A DNA stretch of 64,000 nt, from assembly GCA_963839995.1 (NCBI GenBank), contig CAWIXH010000015.1:183276-247275 (forward strand). The letters are read 5' to 3'. The stretch comes from CAWIUB01 sp963839995 (GTDB taxonomy: Bacteria > Actinomycetota > Actinomycetes > Mycobacteriales > Jatrophihabitantaceae). Below, piece by piece: positions 1 through 7,528 of the stretch. Positions within the stretch are counted from its first letter, which is position 1, and every line of letters starts with the position of its first letter. A model generated the notes under the pieces. That model did no database searches. It was not told the DNA's origin and saw nothing but the letters and a program-made list of their open reading frames with translations. Both the position numbers and the translations under genes were made by a program.

Positions 1-844
1 CGACCAGGCGGGCCGCGATGTGCCGGTGCGTCAGCCAGGGCAGGGCTTGCTCGCCCAGCACGATCGCAGCGGTGCTGGCGGTGTTGGCGGCGAGCGCGGA
101 CTGGCTGTGCACCGACACGGTGCGGCACACCTCGGTAGCCGGCATCCCGGTGCGCGGATCGACGATGTGGTGGATGGCCTCGCCGCCTCTCGTCCACCGG
201 CGCGCCGTGGTGGTGGAGGTCGTCAGACCGCCGTGCCGCAGCGTCACGTCCTGACCGTCCTGTGCCTCCCGCTCGGCGACCCGTATCCGCCAGCCGCCAG
301 GACGATCGCCGGCCACAGCGACGTCCCCGCCGATCTCGACCAGCACCGCGGTGTGGTACCGGCGGGCGAGGACGCGTGCCGCGAGGTCGGCCGTGTGTGC
401 CTTGGCCGTGGCCCCGAGATCGAGTGCGGTACCGAGCGGCACGGTCAGCAGGCCGGCCTCGCGGTCCAGCCGGACGTCATGCCAATCGGCCCGTGGCGCG
501 ATCGGCTGCAGCGCCGGGCCGAGCGGCTCGATCGTGCTGATGTCCCGGTCGTAGCCGATGCGTCTCATGGCCAGGCCCACGGTCGGGTCGACCGCGCCGC
601 CGGTCACCGACGCAGCGTCGAGCGCTGCGTGGACGTAGTCGACCAGCAACGCGGGAATCGGGGTGGGGCGACCCGCGTTAGCGTTGGCTCGAGAGAGCGC
701 GGAGTCAGGACGGAATCGGCTCGCGATCGTGTCGACCAGCCCCAGCATCGAGGTCAACTCAGCGGCCGCCGCGGGCAGCGTGCGCTTGTCGGCCACCACG
801 AGGCGGACCGTGCAGCTCCAGGTGCGCATCACGTAGGCGTTCAT
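1..844 (-). CDS. apbE: FAD:protein FMN transferase (ApbE family), C-terminus off the window
   Basis: ApbE enzymes use FAD to attach FMN covalently to a threonine of target redox proteins, normally outside the membrane. The translation shows the family motifs DLGATAKAHTAD (about residues 145-156) and HHIVDPRTG (about residues 224-232), the latter carrying the conserved metal/FAD-site region. About 281 residues are present and the frame is open to the window edge, so only the last few dozen residues should be missing. The start ATG overlaps the stop of the upstream Ser/Thr-rich gene (ATGA), so the two are translationally coupled. No signal peptide is evident on ApbE itself. The target flavoprotein is not in the window. 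Family assignment is secure; the substrate is unknown. Confidence 0.9.
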   Translation of the reverse strand, partial: MNAYVMRTWSCTVRLVVADKRTLPAAAAELTSMLGLVDTIASRFRPDSALSRANANAGRPTPIPALLVDYVHAALDAASVTGGAVDPTVGLAMRRIGYDRDISTIEPLGPALQPIAPRADWHDVRLDREAGLLTVPLGTALDLGATAKAHTADLAARVLARRYHTAVLVEIGGDVAVAGDRPGGWRIRVAEREAQDGQDVTLRHGGLTTSTTTARRWTRGGEAIHHIVDPRTGMPATEVCRTVSVHSQSALAANTASTAAIVLGEQALPWLTHRHIAARLV

Positions 845-1185
845 GAGCCGTTGCTCCCGCCGTTCGTGCTGCCGCCCTCGGTGGCGGCACCGATTCCGCT
901 GGTGTCGGACGAGGACGACGACGCCGCCGTGGTGGGCGCTGAGCTGGCGGTGCCGGCCGAGGTCGTCGTGCTGGTCGTCGCGCTGCTGGCGCTGGTGCTG
1001 GTTGTCGGCGCGACCGTCGCGGTGGACGTCGAGTTAGTCGCCCGCGCCGAGCTCGTCACGCCGGCGATGAGCGTTCCGGCGAGGGTGGCACCGGCGGCGG
1101 CCACGCCAGCCGCAGCGATGCCGGCCTTGCGCAGCACGGGATTGCGTCGCTCGCGGAGGTCGTCAGGTGGAGGCGTCGTGTTCAT
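841..1185 (-). CDS. Ser/Thr-rich membrane-anchored or secreted small protein
   Basis: This 114-residue protein has a short charged N-terminus (DDLRERRNPVLRK), one hydrophobic Ala/Gly segment at about residues 22-45, and then a tail made almost only of Ser, Thr, Ala and Gly. That suggests a signal anchor or cleaved signal followed by an extracytoplasmic, possibly glycosylated linker. I recognise no catalytic or FMN-binding domain. Its stop overlaps the apbE start. ApbE neighbours are often flavinylated proteins that carry a [DS]GA[ST]-type acceptor motif; this tail has many Ser/Thr/Ala/Gly triplets but no full FMN-binding domain, so a role as ApbE substrate is only a guess. Confidence 0.65.
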   Translation of the reverse strand: MNTTPPPDDLRERRNPVLRKAGIAAAGVAAAGATLAGTLIAGVTSSARATNSTSTATVAPTTSTSASSATTSTTTSAGTASSAPTTAASSSSSDTSGIGAATEGGSTNGGSNGS

Positions 1186-1294
1186 ACCGACGACGATCGC
1201 CGGACCGGGCTCAGCCGCGTGTCACGCGACCCTCGAGGTCACCTCAAGTCCAGGTGAGCGCATCCTGTGCCGCGCTCCACCCGACGCAGGTTTT

Positions 1295-1331
1295 TGGTCA
1301 GATCTGGCCGTCGGCCGACCGGATCTGACCA
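1295..1331. terminator. Palindrome overlapping the histidine-kinase stop codon; terminator-like
   Basis: Perfect 10-bp arms (TGGTCAGATC / GATCTGACCA) enclose a 17-nt loop that is itself GC-rich and partly self-complementary. Read in the direction of the minus-strand kinase gene, the right part of the hairpin is followed by an A-run, so no U-tract serves that gene. The kinase's last residues and its TGA lie inside the palindrome. It may stop transcription between the kinase and the ApbE pair. Confidence 0.5.
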
Positions 1332-2674
1332 GAAGTGGCGGGGGCGCCCAGCAGCAGGGTGACTTGCGTGCCGCCGTGCGGTGAGTGGCTCACCGACATC
1401 GCGCCGCCGCTCCCCTCGGCGCAGCTGCGCGCAATCGACAGGCCCAGGCCGGTCGAGCCGCGGTCGCTGCGCCCGCGTTCACCCGCCCCGTCGGGAAGGC
1501 CCGGCCCGTCGTCCGCCACGACGAGCCGAGCACCGCCGTCCTGAGCATCCAGCGTGAGGCTGAACGCGGTGCCGTCTGGGGTGTGGGCGATGACGTTCTC
1601 GATGAGCGCGTCGACGGCGGCCGCCAGGTCCTCGGCCGAGGTCCGTACCAGCAGCGGAGCATCAGGCAGCGCGACCGTGCGGGCGCGTTCCTGCTCGTCG
1701 GTGAGCGCCGACCAGAACGTCACCCGGTCGCGCACGACGGAGGTGGCATTGGCGGAGGGCATCCGGCCCTCGCGCTGTGGGCGCCGCGCCGAGTGGATCA
1801 CGGCGGTGAGGGTGCGCTCGACCGACGACACCTGCTCGCCGATCCGCTCCCGCTCGGCCGGATCGCGCAGCGACTCGGCCTCCAGCCGCAGCGCGGTGAG
1901 TGGCGTCCGCACCCGGTGCGACAGATCGGCCACCGTCTCGCGCTCGTCGGCGATCAGCTCGTCGATACGGTCGGCGAGCTGATTGAGCGAGACGCCCACC
2001 TCGGCCACCTCGCGTGGGCCGGCCTCGGGGGCGCGCGCCGTGACGTCGCCGGCCGTGATGCGCTGCGCTGTCTCGGCTGTTCGGGTCAGCGGCCGGACGA
2101 TGCGCCGGGTGAGCAACTCGCCGCCGAGCGCGCCGATGACCAGCAGCGCGGCGCTGCCGCCAGCGAGCAGCGTCCACCAGCCGGCTTCGCCCGCGTGCAA
2201 AGCGCCGTCCGAGAGAAACACCTCGATGTGGTACGGCCCTTGCGTCGTCGCCACGGTCAGCTCGGCGACCTGCCCGCCTGGCACCGGATTCAGCTGCGCA
2301 GCGCCACGGTCCGCGCCGCCTCCGCCGCCGGGTCCGTTGCCGAGCGGCCCGCCTCCGGCACCTCCCTCGCCGTTTGGGGCCTCCGACGACGCATTGCCCT
2401 GACCGGAGGACGTGGTGCCCAGTACGGTTCCGTCCGGCAGCCGCACCGATGTGCGGTGGTCGGCGTTCTGCGGCAGCGAGGCAACGTACGACTTCAGGGC
2501 GGCCACGCTGGACGCGTTCCGCACGAACAGTGCGACGCTGTTCGCCTGGTCGATCGTGCTGCGCTCGGCGCGCTGGCTCACCGCGGACGGAATCAAGATC
2601 GCCAGTGGGATGGCGAATGCGAGGACGACGAGCGCCGTCATGCCGACGACGAGCAGCAGGATGCGCCGGCGCAT
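1298..2674 (-). CDS. Sensor histidine kinase
   Basis: Membrane sensor kinase of 458 residues, partner of the adjacent OmpR-type regulator. TM helix 1 spans about residues 5-31. An extracytoplasmic sensor region with a long Gly-rich stretch (about 101-125) follows, then TM2 (about 167-188), a HAMP-like segment, the H-box LSHRVRTPL with phospho-acceptor His253, the N-box with Asn360 (ALIENVIAHT), the G1 box DDGPG (388-392) and the G2 box GLGLS (409-413). I chose the ATG that lies one base after the regulator's TGA; the 24 codons upstream only shadow the regulator. The ligand is unknown. The downstream ApbE pair may be a target, which is inference from position. Confidence 0.9.
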   Translation of the reverse strand: MRRRILLLVVGMTALVVLAFAIPLAILIPSAVSQRAERSTIDQANSVALFVRNASSVAALKSYVASLPQNADHRTSVRLPDGTVLGTTSSGQGNASSEAPNGEGGAGGGPLGNGPGGGGGADRGAAQLNPVPGGQVAELTVATTQGPYHIEVFLSDGALHAGEAGWWTLLAGGSAALLVIGALGGELLTRRIVRPLTRTAETAQRITAGDVTARAPEAGPREVAEVGVSLNQLADRIDELIADERETVADLSHRVRTPLTALRLEAESLRDPAERERIGEQVSSVERTLTAVIHSARRPQREGRMPSANATSVVRDRVTFWSALTDEQERARTVALPDAPLLVRTSAEDLAAAVDALIENVIAHTPDGTAFSLTLDAQDGGARLVVADDGPGLPDGAGERGRSDRGSTGLGLSIARSCAEGSGGAMSVSHSPHGGTQVTLLLGAPATSGQIRSADGQI

Positions 2675-2675
2675 C

Positions 2676-3365
2676 TCAGGCCGTCGCCGCGGGAGCCACC
2701 AAGCGCACGCCCACCCCGCGCACGCTGTGCAGGTACCGTGGCTCACCCGCGGTCTCGCCCAGCTTGCGGCGCAGCCAGGACAGGTGCACGTCGACGGTGC
2801 GGTCGGATCCGCCCCAGGCCAGCTGCCACACCTCGGCCAGCAGATCGCGTTTGCTGACCACCTCGCCTGCCCGCCTGGCCAGGGCCAGCAGCAGGTCGAA
2901 CTCCTTGCGCGCCAGCTCGACGGGCCGTCCGTCGACGGTGACCTCCCGGCTGCGGGTGTCGATCGACAGGCCGCCTACGCTGATCACCGGATCCTCGTCG
3001 GTGCGGCCGGCGCGCCGCATAACGGCGCGGATGCGCGCGTTCAACTGCGCCGCGGTGAAGGGCTTGATCACGTAGTCGTCGGCCCCCAGGTCGAGCAGCC
3101 GGACGATCTCCGTCTCCTCGTCGCGCGCGGTGGCGATGATCGTCGGCACGTCGCTGACGCTGCGCAGCATGGACAGCACGTCGGCGCCGTCGATGTCGGG
3201 CAGCCCGAGGTCGAGCAGCAGCACATCGGGTTTCTGGGCGACCGCGGCAGACAATGCCGACATGCCCGTGCCCACCGAATTCACGGTGTGCCCGTGCTCG
3301 CGCAGCGACCGCATCAGCGCGGTGCGGATCTCGGGATCGTCCTCGGCGAGCAGAATCTGGGCCAC
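2676..3365 (-). CDS. OmpR/PhoB-type response regulator
   Basis: DNA-binding response regulator of 229 residues. The receiver domain (about 1-120) has the acidic pair Asp9/Asp10, phospho-acceptor Asp52 in LLLDLGLPD and the conserved Lys101 in YVIKPF. The winged-helix output domain (about 130-225) has the typical DVHLSWLRRKLGE recognition region. The start is GTG. The gene lies 5 nt after the stop of the PLDc_N gene and its own stop is one base before the kinase start, so the three genes are almost certainly one operon (PLDc_N, regulator, kinase). Confidence 0.92.
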   Translation of the reverse strand: MAQILLAEDDPEIRTALMRSLREHGHTVNSVGTGMSALSAAVAQKPDVLLLDLGLPDIDGADVLSMLRSVSDVPTIIATARDEETEIVRLLDLGADDYVIKPFTAAQLNARIRAVMRRAGRTDEDPVISVGGLSIDTRSREVTVDGRPVELARKEFDLLLALARRAGEVVSKRDLLAEVWQLAWGGSDRTVDVHLSWLRRKLGETAGEPRYLHSVRGVGVRLVAPAATA

Positions 3366-3370
3366 GGCCG

Positions 3371-3742
3371 CTATCGGCCCGGCTCGTCGCCCTGGTCCGG
3401 GTGTTCGCGGCGCACCTGGTCGCCGAGGCGGCGCAGGAAATCCGGGTCATCGTCCGGGGCGGTCGAGCGGTGCGGTAACTGGCCGCCGGCACTGCCGCCA
3501 CCGCCGAACCGGTCGATCATGCGCTGCGGCAAGCCGGCCTTGGCGCCCGCCGCGGCGCGCGGACGTCCGAACAGGAACCAGGCGATCGCGCCGAGGTCGG
3601 CGAAGAGCAGCACGAGGATCACCCACACCGCCTTGGGCAGGTAGCGGATGCGTTCGGCCGGCGCGGTGAGCGAGTCGAAGATGGCCCAGAGCCACAAGGC
3701 GATGGCGACGAGGCTGAGCAGACCACCGAACCGGATCAGCAT
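3371..3742 (-). CDS. PLDc_N domain membrane protein
   Basis: Small membrane protein of 123 residues. Two hydrophobic helices at about 5-24 and 38-60 are separated by a short polar turn containing RIRYLPKAVWV. This matches the two-helix PLDc_N domain found alone in many actinobacteria or at the N-terminus of cardiolipin synthases. The charged C-terminal half (DDDPDFLRRLGDQVRREH) is cytosolic and has no HKD catalytic motif, so it is not an enzyme. It is the first gene of the two-component operon. The start ATG sits 6 nt after a TACTCT -10 element, a leaderless layout. Confidence 0.82.
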   Translation of the reverse strand: MLIRFGGLLSLVAIALWLWAIFDSLTAPAERIRYLPKAVWVILVLLFADLGAIAWFLFGRPRAAAGAKAGLPQRMIDRFGGGGSAGGQLPHRSTAPDDDPDFLRRLGDQVRREHPDQGDEPGR

Positions 3743-3772
3743 GGGTCAAGAGTAGGCCGGGATACTAGTGGA
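3743..3772. promoter_or_regulatory. Divergent leaderless promoter pair (PLDc_N operon / ubiD)
   Basis: Only 30 bp separate the two divergent start codons. On the minus strand a TACTCT -10 (3749-3754) lies 6 nt before the PLDc_N ATG. On the plus strand GATACT (3761-3766) lies 6 nt before the ubiD GTG. Each -10 is spaced so that transcription would begin at the start codon itself. Confidence 0.6.
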
Positions 3773-5239
3773 GTGGCAGTCACCGATCTGCAGGAGTTTG
3801 TCGCGGCGCTCGAGGCCGACGGCGACCTAGCCCGGGTGAATGTCCCCGTCGACCCGCACCTGGAGGTCACCGGCATCGTCCAGCGGGTTGTGCGTGAGCA
3901 CGGACCGGCCCTGCTGTTCGAACGACCTACCCGCGGCGAGCTGCCATTGCTGATCAACGCGTTCGGGACGCAGCGACGGATGGCCAGGGCGCTCGGTGTC
4001 GACTCCTTGGACGAGGTGGGCGCCCGCATCGCGGAACTGCTGAAGCCGGAGCTCCCGCACGGCATCGGGGGCCTGAGGGACGCCCTCGGCAAGGTGTCGC
4101 AGCTGCGCTCGGCCCCCCCGCGACGGGTGAAGTCCGCGCCGTGCCAGGAGATTGTCCATCGCGGTGATGAGGTCGACCTGTCGATCCTGCCTGGCATCCA
4201 GTCCTGGCCGGACGACGGCGGGGTCTTCCTCAACCTCGGCCTCACGCACACGCGGCACCCTGAAACGGCTGCTCGCAACCTGGGCCTGTACCGGCTGCAG
4301 CGGCACGATGCGAGGACCGTCGGATTGCATTGGCAGATCCACAAGGACTCGACCTCGCACGCGGCGGTGGCCGAACGGCGCGGCGAGCGGCTGCCGGTTG
4401 CGATCGCCTTCGGTTGCCCGCCGGCGGTCACCTACGCGGCGTCCGCGCCGCTACCTGCGGACATCGACGAGTACCTGTTCGCCGGCTTCCTGCAGCGCGC
4501 GCGAATTGATCTCGTCGACTGCCTGAGCGTGCCGTTGCAGGTGCCGGCGACCGCGCAGGTGGTGCTGGAGGGCTGGGTTTCGCCCGGGGATCGGCTGCCC
4601 GAGGGGCCGTTCGGCGACCACACCGGCTGCTACACGCCCGTCGAGCCGTTCCCGTTCGTCCACGTCGACGCACTGACCATGCGGTCGGATGCGATCTACC
4701 AGACGATTATCGTGGGTCGTCCGCCCCAAGAGGACGGGCCGATCGGCAAGGCGACCGAACGGATCTTCCTGCCGCTACTGCGCCTGACGATCCCCGAGAT
4801 CGTCGACTACGACCTGCCCGAGGCAGGCGTCTTCCACAACTGTGTGATCGTCTCGATCGAGAAGCGGTTCCCCAAGCACGCGCACAAGGTCATGAACGCG
4901 ATCTGGGGTGCCGGGCTGATGTCGCTGTCGAAGCTGATCGTCGTCGTCGACGCCGACTGTGACGTGCACGACTACGCCGAGGTGGCCTGGCGGGCGTTCG
5001 GGAACGTGGACTACGCGCATGACGTGCAGCACATCGTCGGGCCGGTGGACCACCTCGATCATGCGGCGTACGAGCAGTTCTTCGGCGGCAAGTTGGGCGT
5101 CGACGCCACGCGCAAGCTGCCGACGGAGGGGTATCACCGCGCCGGTGGATGGCCGGCCGAATGCGTGCTGGACGAGTCGACGCTCTCCCTGGTCGAGCGC
5201 AAGTGGGCCTCCTACGGAATCACGCCGCCACATGGCTGA
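3773..5239 (+). CDS. UbiD-family prenylated-FMN decarboxylase (menaquinone branch)
   Basis: UbiD enzymes use prenylated FMN, made by UbiX, to decarboxylate aromatic or unsaturated acids. The 488-residue protein has the full family length. It carries the conserved core GLYRLQRHDARTVGLHWQIH (about residues 171-190) and the motif EGPFGDHTGCYTP (about 281-293) that holds the active-site acidic region. In futalosine-pathway organisms a UbiD-UbiX-MqnP trio is the expected late stage, and a UbiX and an MqnP-like gene lie about 7-8 kb downstream, so I infer decarboxylation of a prenylated naphthoate. The GTG start is supported by the leaderless -10 just upstream. UbiD proteins diverge widely in substrate, so that part is inference. 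Confidence 0.88.
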   Translation: MAVTDLQEFVAALEADGDLARVNVPVDPHLEVTGIVQRVVREHGPALLFERPTRGELPLLINAFGTQRRMARALGVDSLDEVGARIAELLKPELPHGIGGLRDALGKVSQLRSAPPRRVKSAPCQEIVHRGDEVDLSILPGIQSWPDDGGVFLNLGLTHTRHPETAARNLGLYRLQRHDARTVGLHWQIHKDSTSHAAVAERRGERLPVAIAFGCPPAVTYAASAPLPADIDEYLFAGFLQRARIDLVDCLSVPLQVPATAQVVLEGWVSPGDRLPEGPFGDHTGCYTPVEPFPFVHVDALTMRSDAIYQTIIVGRPPQEDGPIGKATERIFLPLLRLTIPEIVDYDLPEAGVFHNCVIVSIEKRFPKHAHKVMNAIWGAGLMSLSKLIVVVDADCDVHDYAEVAWRAFGNVDYAHDVQHIVGPVDHLDHAAYEQFFGGKLGVDATRKLPTEGYHRAGGWPAECVLDESTLSLVERKWASYGITPPHG

Positions 5240-5268
5240 AACGCGGCCGCGCAACCATCGCGGCCGTG

Positions 5269-6603
5269 GTGAGCACCGAGGACCAGCTGACGATTACGGC
5301 TGCCGACCTGGCTGTCCGCACACTTGGTGAACCGACCGTGTCGTCGCCACTGGCGGGGATGCTGTCCGCCCGGGCGAGCTCTGTGCATTACGTGCACGAG
5401 TCGGACCGGGTGCTGCTGGACGACACGGCCGAGATGGCGGCCGCCCGCGGCCTGCCCGTTGCAGAGCTGCCATCGTTCGAGCCGGGAGGTCCGCGCGAGC
5501 GGCTCTTCTTCGGCGCGGGGAGTACCCGCGTCGGCATCGTCACCTGCGGCGGACTGTGTCCGGGGCTGAACAACGTCATTCGGGGGCTCGTCCTCGAGCT
5601 CACCACCCACTACGGCGTGATCGACATCCTCGGCTTCCGCAACGGCTATCGCGGCCTGGTGAAGGACGACGAGCCGATCGCGCTGAATCCCGAGGTCGTG
5701 CGCGACATCCACAAGCGCGGCGGGACGATCTTGGGCACCTCGCGGGGCGACCAGGATGCCGGCGAGATGGTCGACACGCTGGTCCGGTACGGCGTCTGTG
5801 TGCTGTTCGTCATCGGCGGCGACGGGACGCTTCGCGGCGCGCAGAAGATCGCCGACGCGGCGGCGGACCGCGGCGTCGTGCTGTCTGTCGTCGGCGTGCC
5901 GAAGACGATCGACAACGACATCCCCTACATCGACCACAGCTTCGGGTTCCTGACGGCGTTCGCCCGCGCCGCGGAGTCGATTCGCGCCGCGCAGACCGAG
6001 GCCAGCTCCACCCCTCATGGCGTGGGCCTGGTCAAGCTGATGGGACGGCACTCCGGGTTCATCGCCTGCTACGCGGCGTTAGCCAACCAGGACGTGGATT
6101 TCGTGCTGGTGCCCGAGGTGCCGTTCAAGCTGGAAGGCGACAACGGATTCCTGTGCCACCTGCGCCGGCGGATTGAGGACCAAGGGCACGCCGTGGTCGT
6201 CGTCGCCGAAGGCGCGGGACAGGACCTGCTGCAACCCAACGGTTCGCGCGAGGCCTCGGGCAACCTGCGGCTCGCCGACATCGGCCAGCTGCTGCGCGAC
6301 CGGATCGTCAATAACTTCGACCGCGCCGGGGCCGAGCTCAGCCTGCGTTACGTCGACCCCGGATATGCGATCAGCAGCGTCCCGGCGAACGCCTACGACG
6401 GGGTGTACTGCATCCGCCTCGCGCAGGCCGCCGTGCATGCCGCGATGTCCGGGCGGACGGCAATGGTCGTCGGTCGATGGCACGGCCGGTTCGTGCACCT
6501 GCCGATCTCGCTCGCCACCGGCAGCCGCAACCAGGTCGATCCGAACGGCGACCTGTGGATGTCCGTGCTTGAGGTCACCGGCCAGCCGCCGCGCTTCGGT
6601 TAA
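5269..6603 (+). CDS. ATP-dependent 6-phosphofructokinase, group III-like
   Basis: Phosphorylates fructose 6-phosphate at C1 in glycolysis. Motifs in order: GGLCPGLNNVIRG (phosphate binding), GGDGTLRGA, PKTIDNDI with the catalytic TIDND, and the substrate-binding GLVKLMGRHSGF. GGDG at the position equivalent to Gly104 predicts ATP as donor, while Lys in PKTIDND (equivalent to position 124) is the residue seen in PPi enzymes. This Gly/Lys combination is known in plant-type ATP-dependent PFKs. The open frame extends back into ubiD; I chose the GTG at 5269 (444 residues) as the first start clear of ubiD, without a good ribosome-binding site. The GTG at 5266 is equally possible. Confidence 0.85.
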   Translation: MSTEDQLTITAADLAVRTLGEPTVSSPLAGMLSARASSVHYVHESDRVLLDDTAEMAAARGLPVAELPSFEPGGPRERLFFGAGSTRVGIVTCGGLCPGLNNVIRGLVLELTTHYGVIDILGFRNGYRGLVKDDEPIALNPEVVRDIHKRGGTILGTSRGDQDAGEMVDTLVRYGVCVLFVIGGDGTLRGAQKIADAAADRGVVLSVVGVPKTIDNDIPYIDHSFGFLTAFARAAESIRAAQTEASSTPHGVGLVKLMGRHSGFIACYAALANQDVDFVLVPEVPFKLEGDNGFLCHLRRRIEDQGHAVVVVAEGAGQDLLQPNGSREASGNLRLADIGQLLRDRIVNNFDRAGAELSLRYVDPGYAISSVPANAYDGVYCIRLAQAAVHAAMSGRTAMVVGRWHGRFVHLPISLATGSRNQVDPNGDLWMSVLEVTGQPPRFG

Positions 6604-7060
6604 CGATCGTTGGTACGCAGCCCGGTCGACTGCCTCCCTGGCGGCGTCCGCCTGACGCTCGTGTTGGGCGACCGCCCACCGCCTGGTCGCCCGGTCGACG
6701 GCGATCGTGGTCCAGCCGTCCCCGTCCTCGCCGCTGAGGTGCATCAGCAGCGTGTGCTGGTCGTGCTCGACGCGCAGCCGGTGGGCTGGATTGGCCTGCT
6801 CGTGCAGTCCGCGGATCGGCCGCCCGCCCGTCGGATCGTCGGCCACGAACGACGTCCACCGCTGTCCGCGGGCAGAGCGGCGCGATGACCCGGCAGCCTC
6901 CATCTGCATAGTGTGCACGGATTGGTTGACCGAGACTTCGACGGGACGGCGACGTCGACCCCGATCAGCAATGCGGCCAGATGTTTGCCGGCGACGCCGA
7001 TGTCCGACGGGCACAACAACTTGTGCGGCAGGTCGATCTCGATTGGATGAGCTTGTCGAG
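6604..7060 (-). pseudogene. Decayed minus-strand reading frame
   Basis: Two minus-strand frames here look like ordinary protein but do not form one gene. Upstream, a frame reads KLLCPSDIGVAGKHLAALL. From about 6909 another frame reads WTSFVADDPTGGRPIRGLHE and later GDGWTTIAVDRATRRWAVA. The second frame then runs open deep into the phosphofructokinase gene, where it is only a shadow. I read this as a small gene of unknown function that lost its 5' part by frameshift and its 3' end next to the PFK gene. The 450 bp hold nothing else I can support. Confidence 0.35.
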
Positions 7061-7267
7061 TTCCTGCCCGCCCGTAGGCCCGGTTGCACGCCAACGGGTG
7101 GTCGCTACGCCGGAGGCAGCCGCGGACGTGCCTTCCTCACTCACGGGCCAGAGCTTGATGAGGTCCGGGCGCCCTGAGCGTCTTCGCGCATCAATGTGAG
7201 CGGCACCGCTACGCGGCGGACCGGAGGTTGACCGCGCTGGTGCCGCGATCGCGGGTACTTTTGGAGT

Positions 7268-7474
7268 GTGAGCAATATCGGTGGTGAAAGCGATCCTGAG
7301 GAGCTTGCTCCTTCCCAGCCGCGTGCCGATCGCCTTGCCGTCAGATCCTGGCGGTGGCTAATGGATCTACTGCGCGACCGAAAGCCAAGCGGGTACTCGT
7401 CCATCTCACCGCGACAACCGGATGGTACGCGCGGCCCGATATTCCCGTTCAACGGCAGCGGCTGGGGCCGATAG
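7268..7474 (+). CDS. Hypothetical small protein
   Basis: A 68-codon frame from GTG with an acidic start (SNIGGESDPEELAPSQ) and then a basic, Trp-containing middle (SWRWLMDLLRDRKPSGYS). I recognise no family. A GGAG lies immediately before the GTG, too close for a normal ribosome-binding site, and an A/T-rich TACTTT stands 6 nt upstream of the GTG as in the leaderless genes of this window. It overlaps, on the opposite strand, the frame that was split by the IS630 element, so at most one of the two is likely to be real. Confidence 0.3.
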   Translation: MSNIGGESDPEELAPSQPRADRLAVRSWRWLMDLLRDRKPSGYSSISPRQPDGTRGPIFPFNGSGWGR

Positions 7475-7528
7475 GCAGATCATCGCCCAGCTCCGCGGTA
7501 GGCCATGGCACTTACTAAGCAGTTCATA

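Noticed and set aside
20..1384. Long plus-strand frame of 454 codons at the left edge
   Set aside because: It is the shadow of ApbE and the Ser/Thr-rich gene on the other strand, which show clear motifs.
1385..2857. 490-codon plus-strand frame opposite the kinase and regulator
   Set aside because: No family resemblance; the minus strand holds H, N and G boxes.
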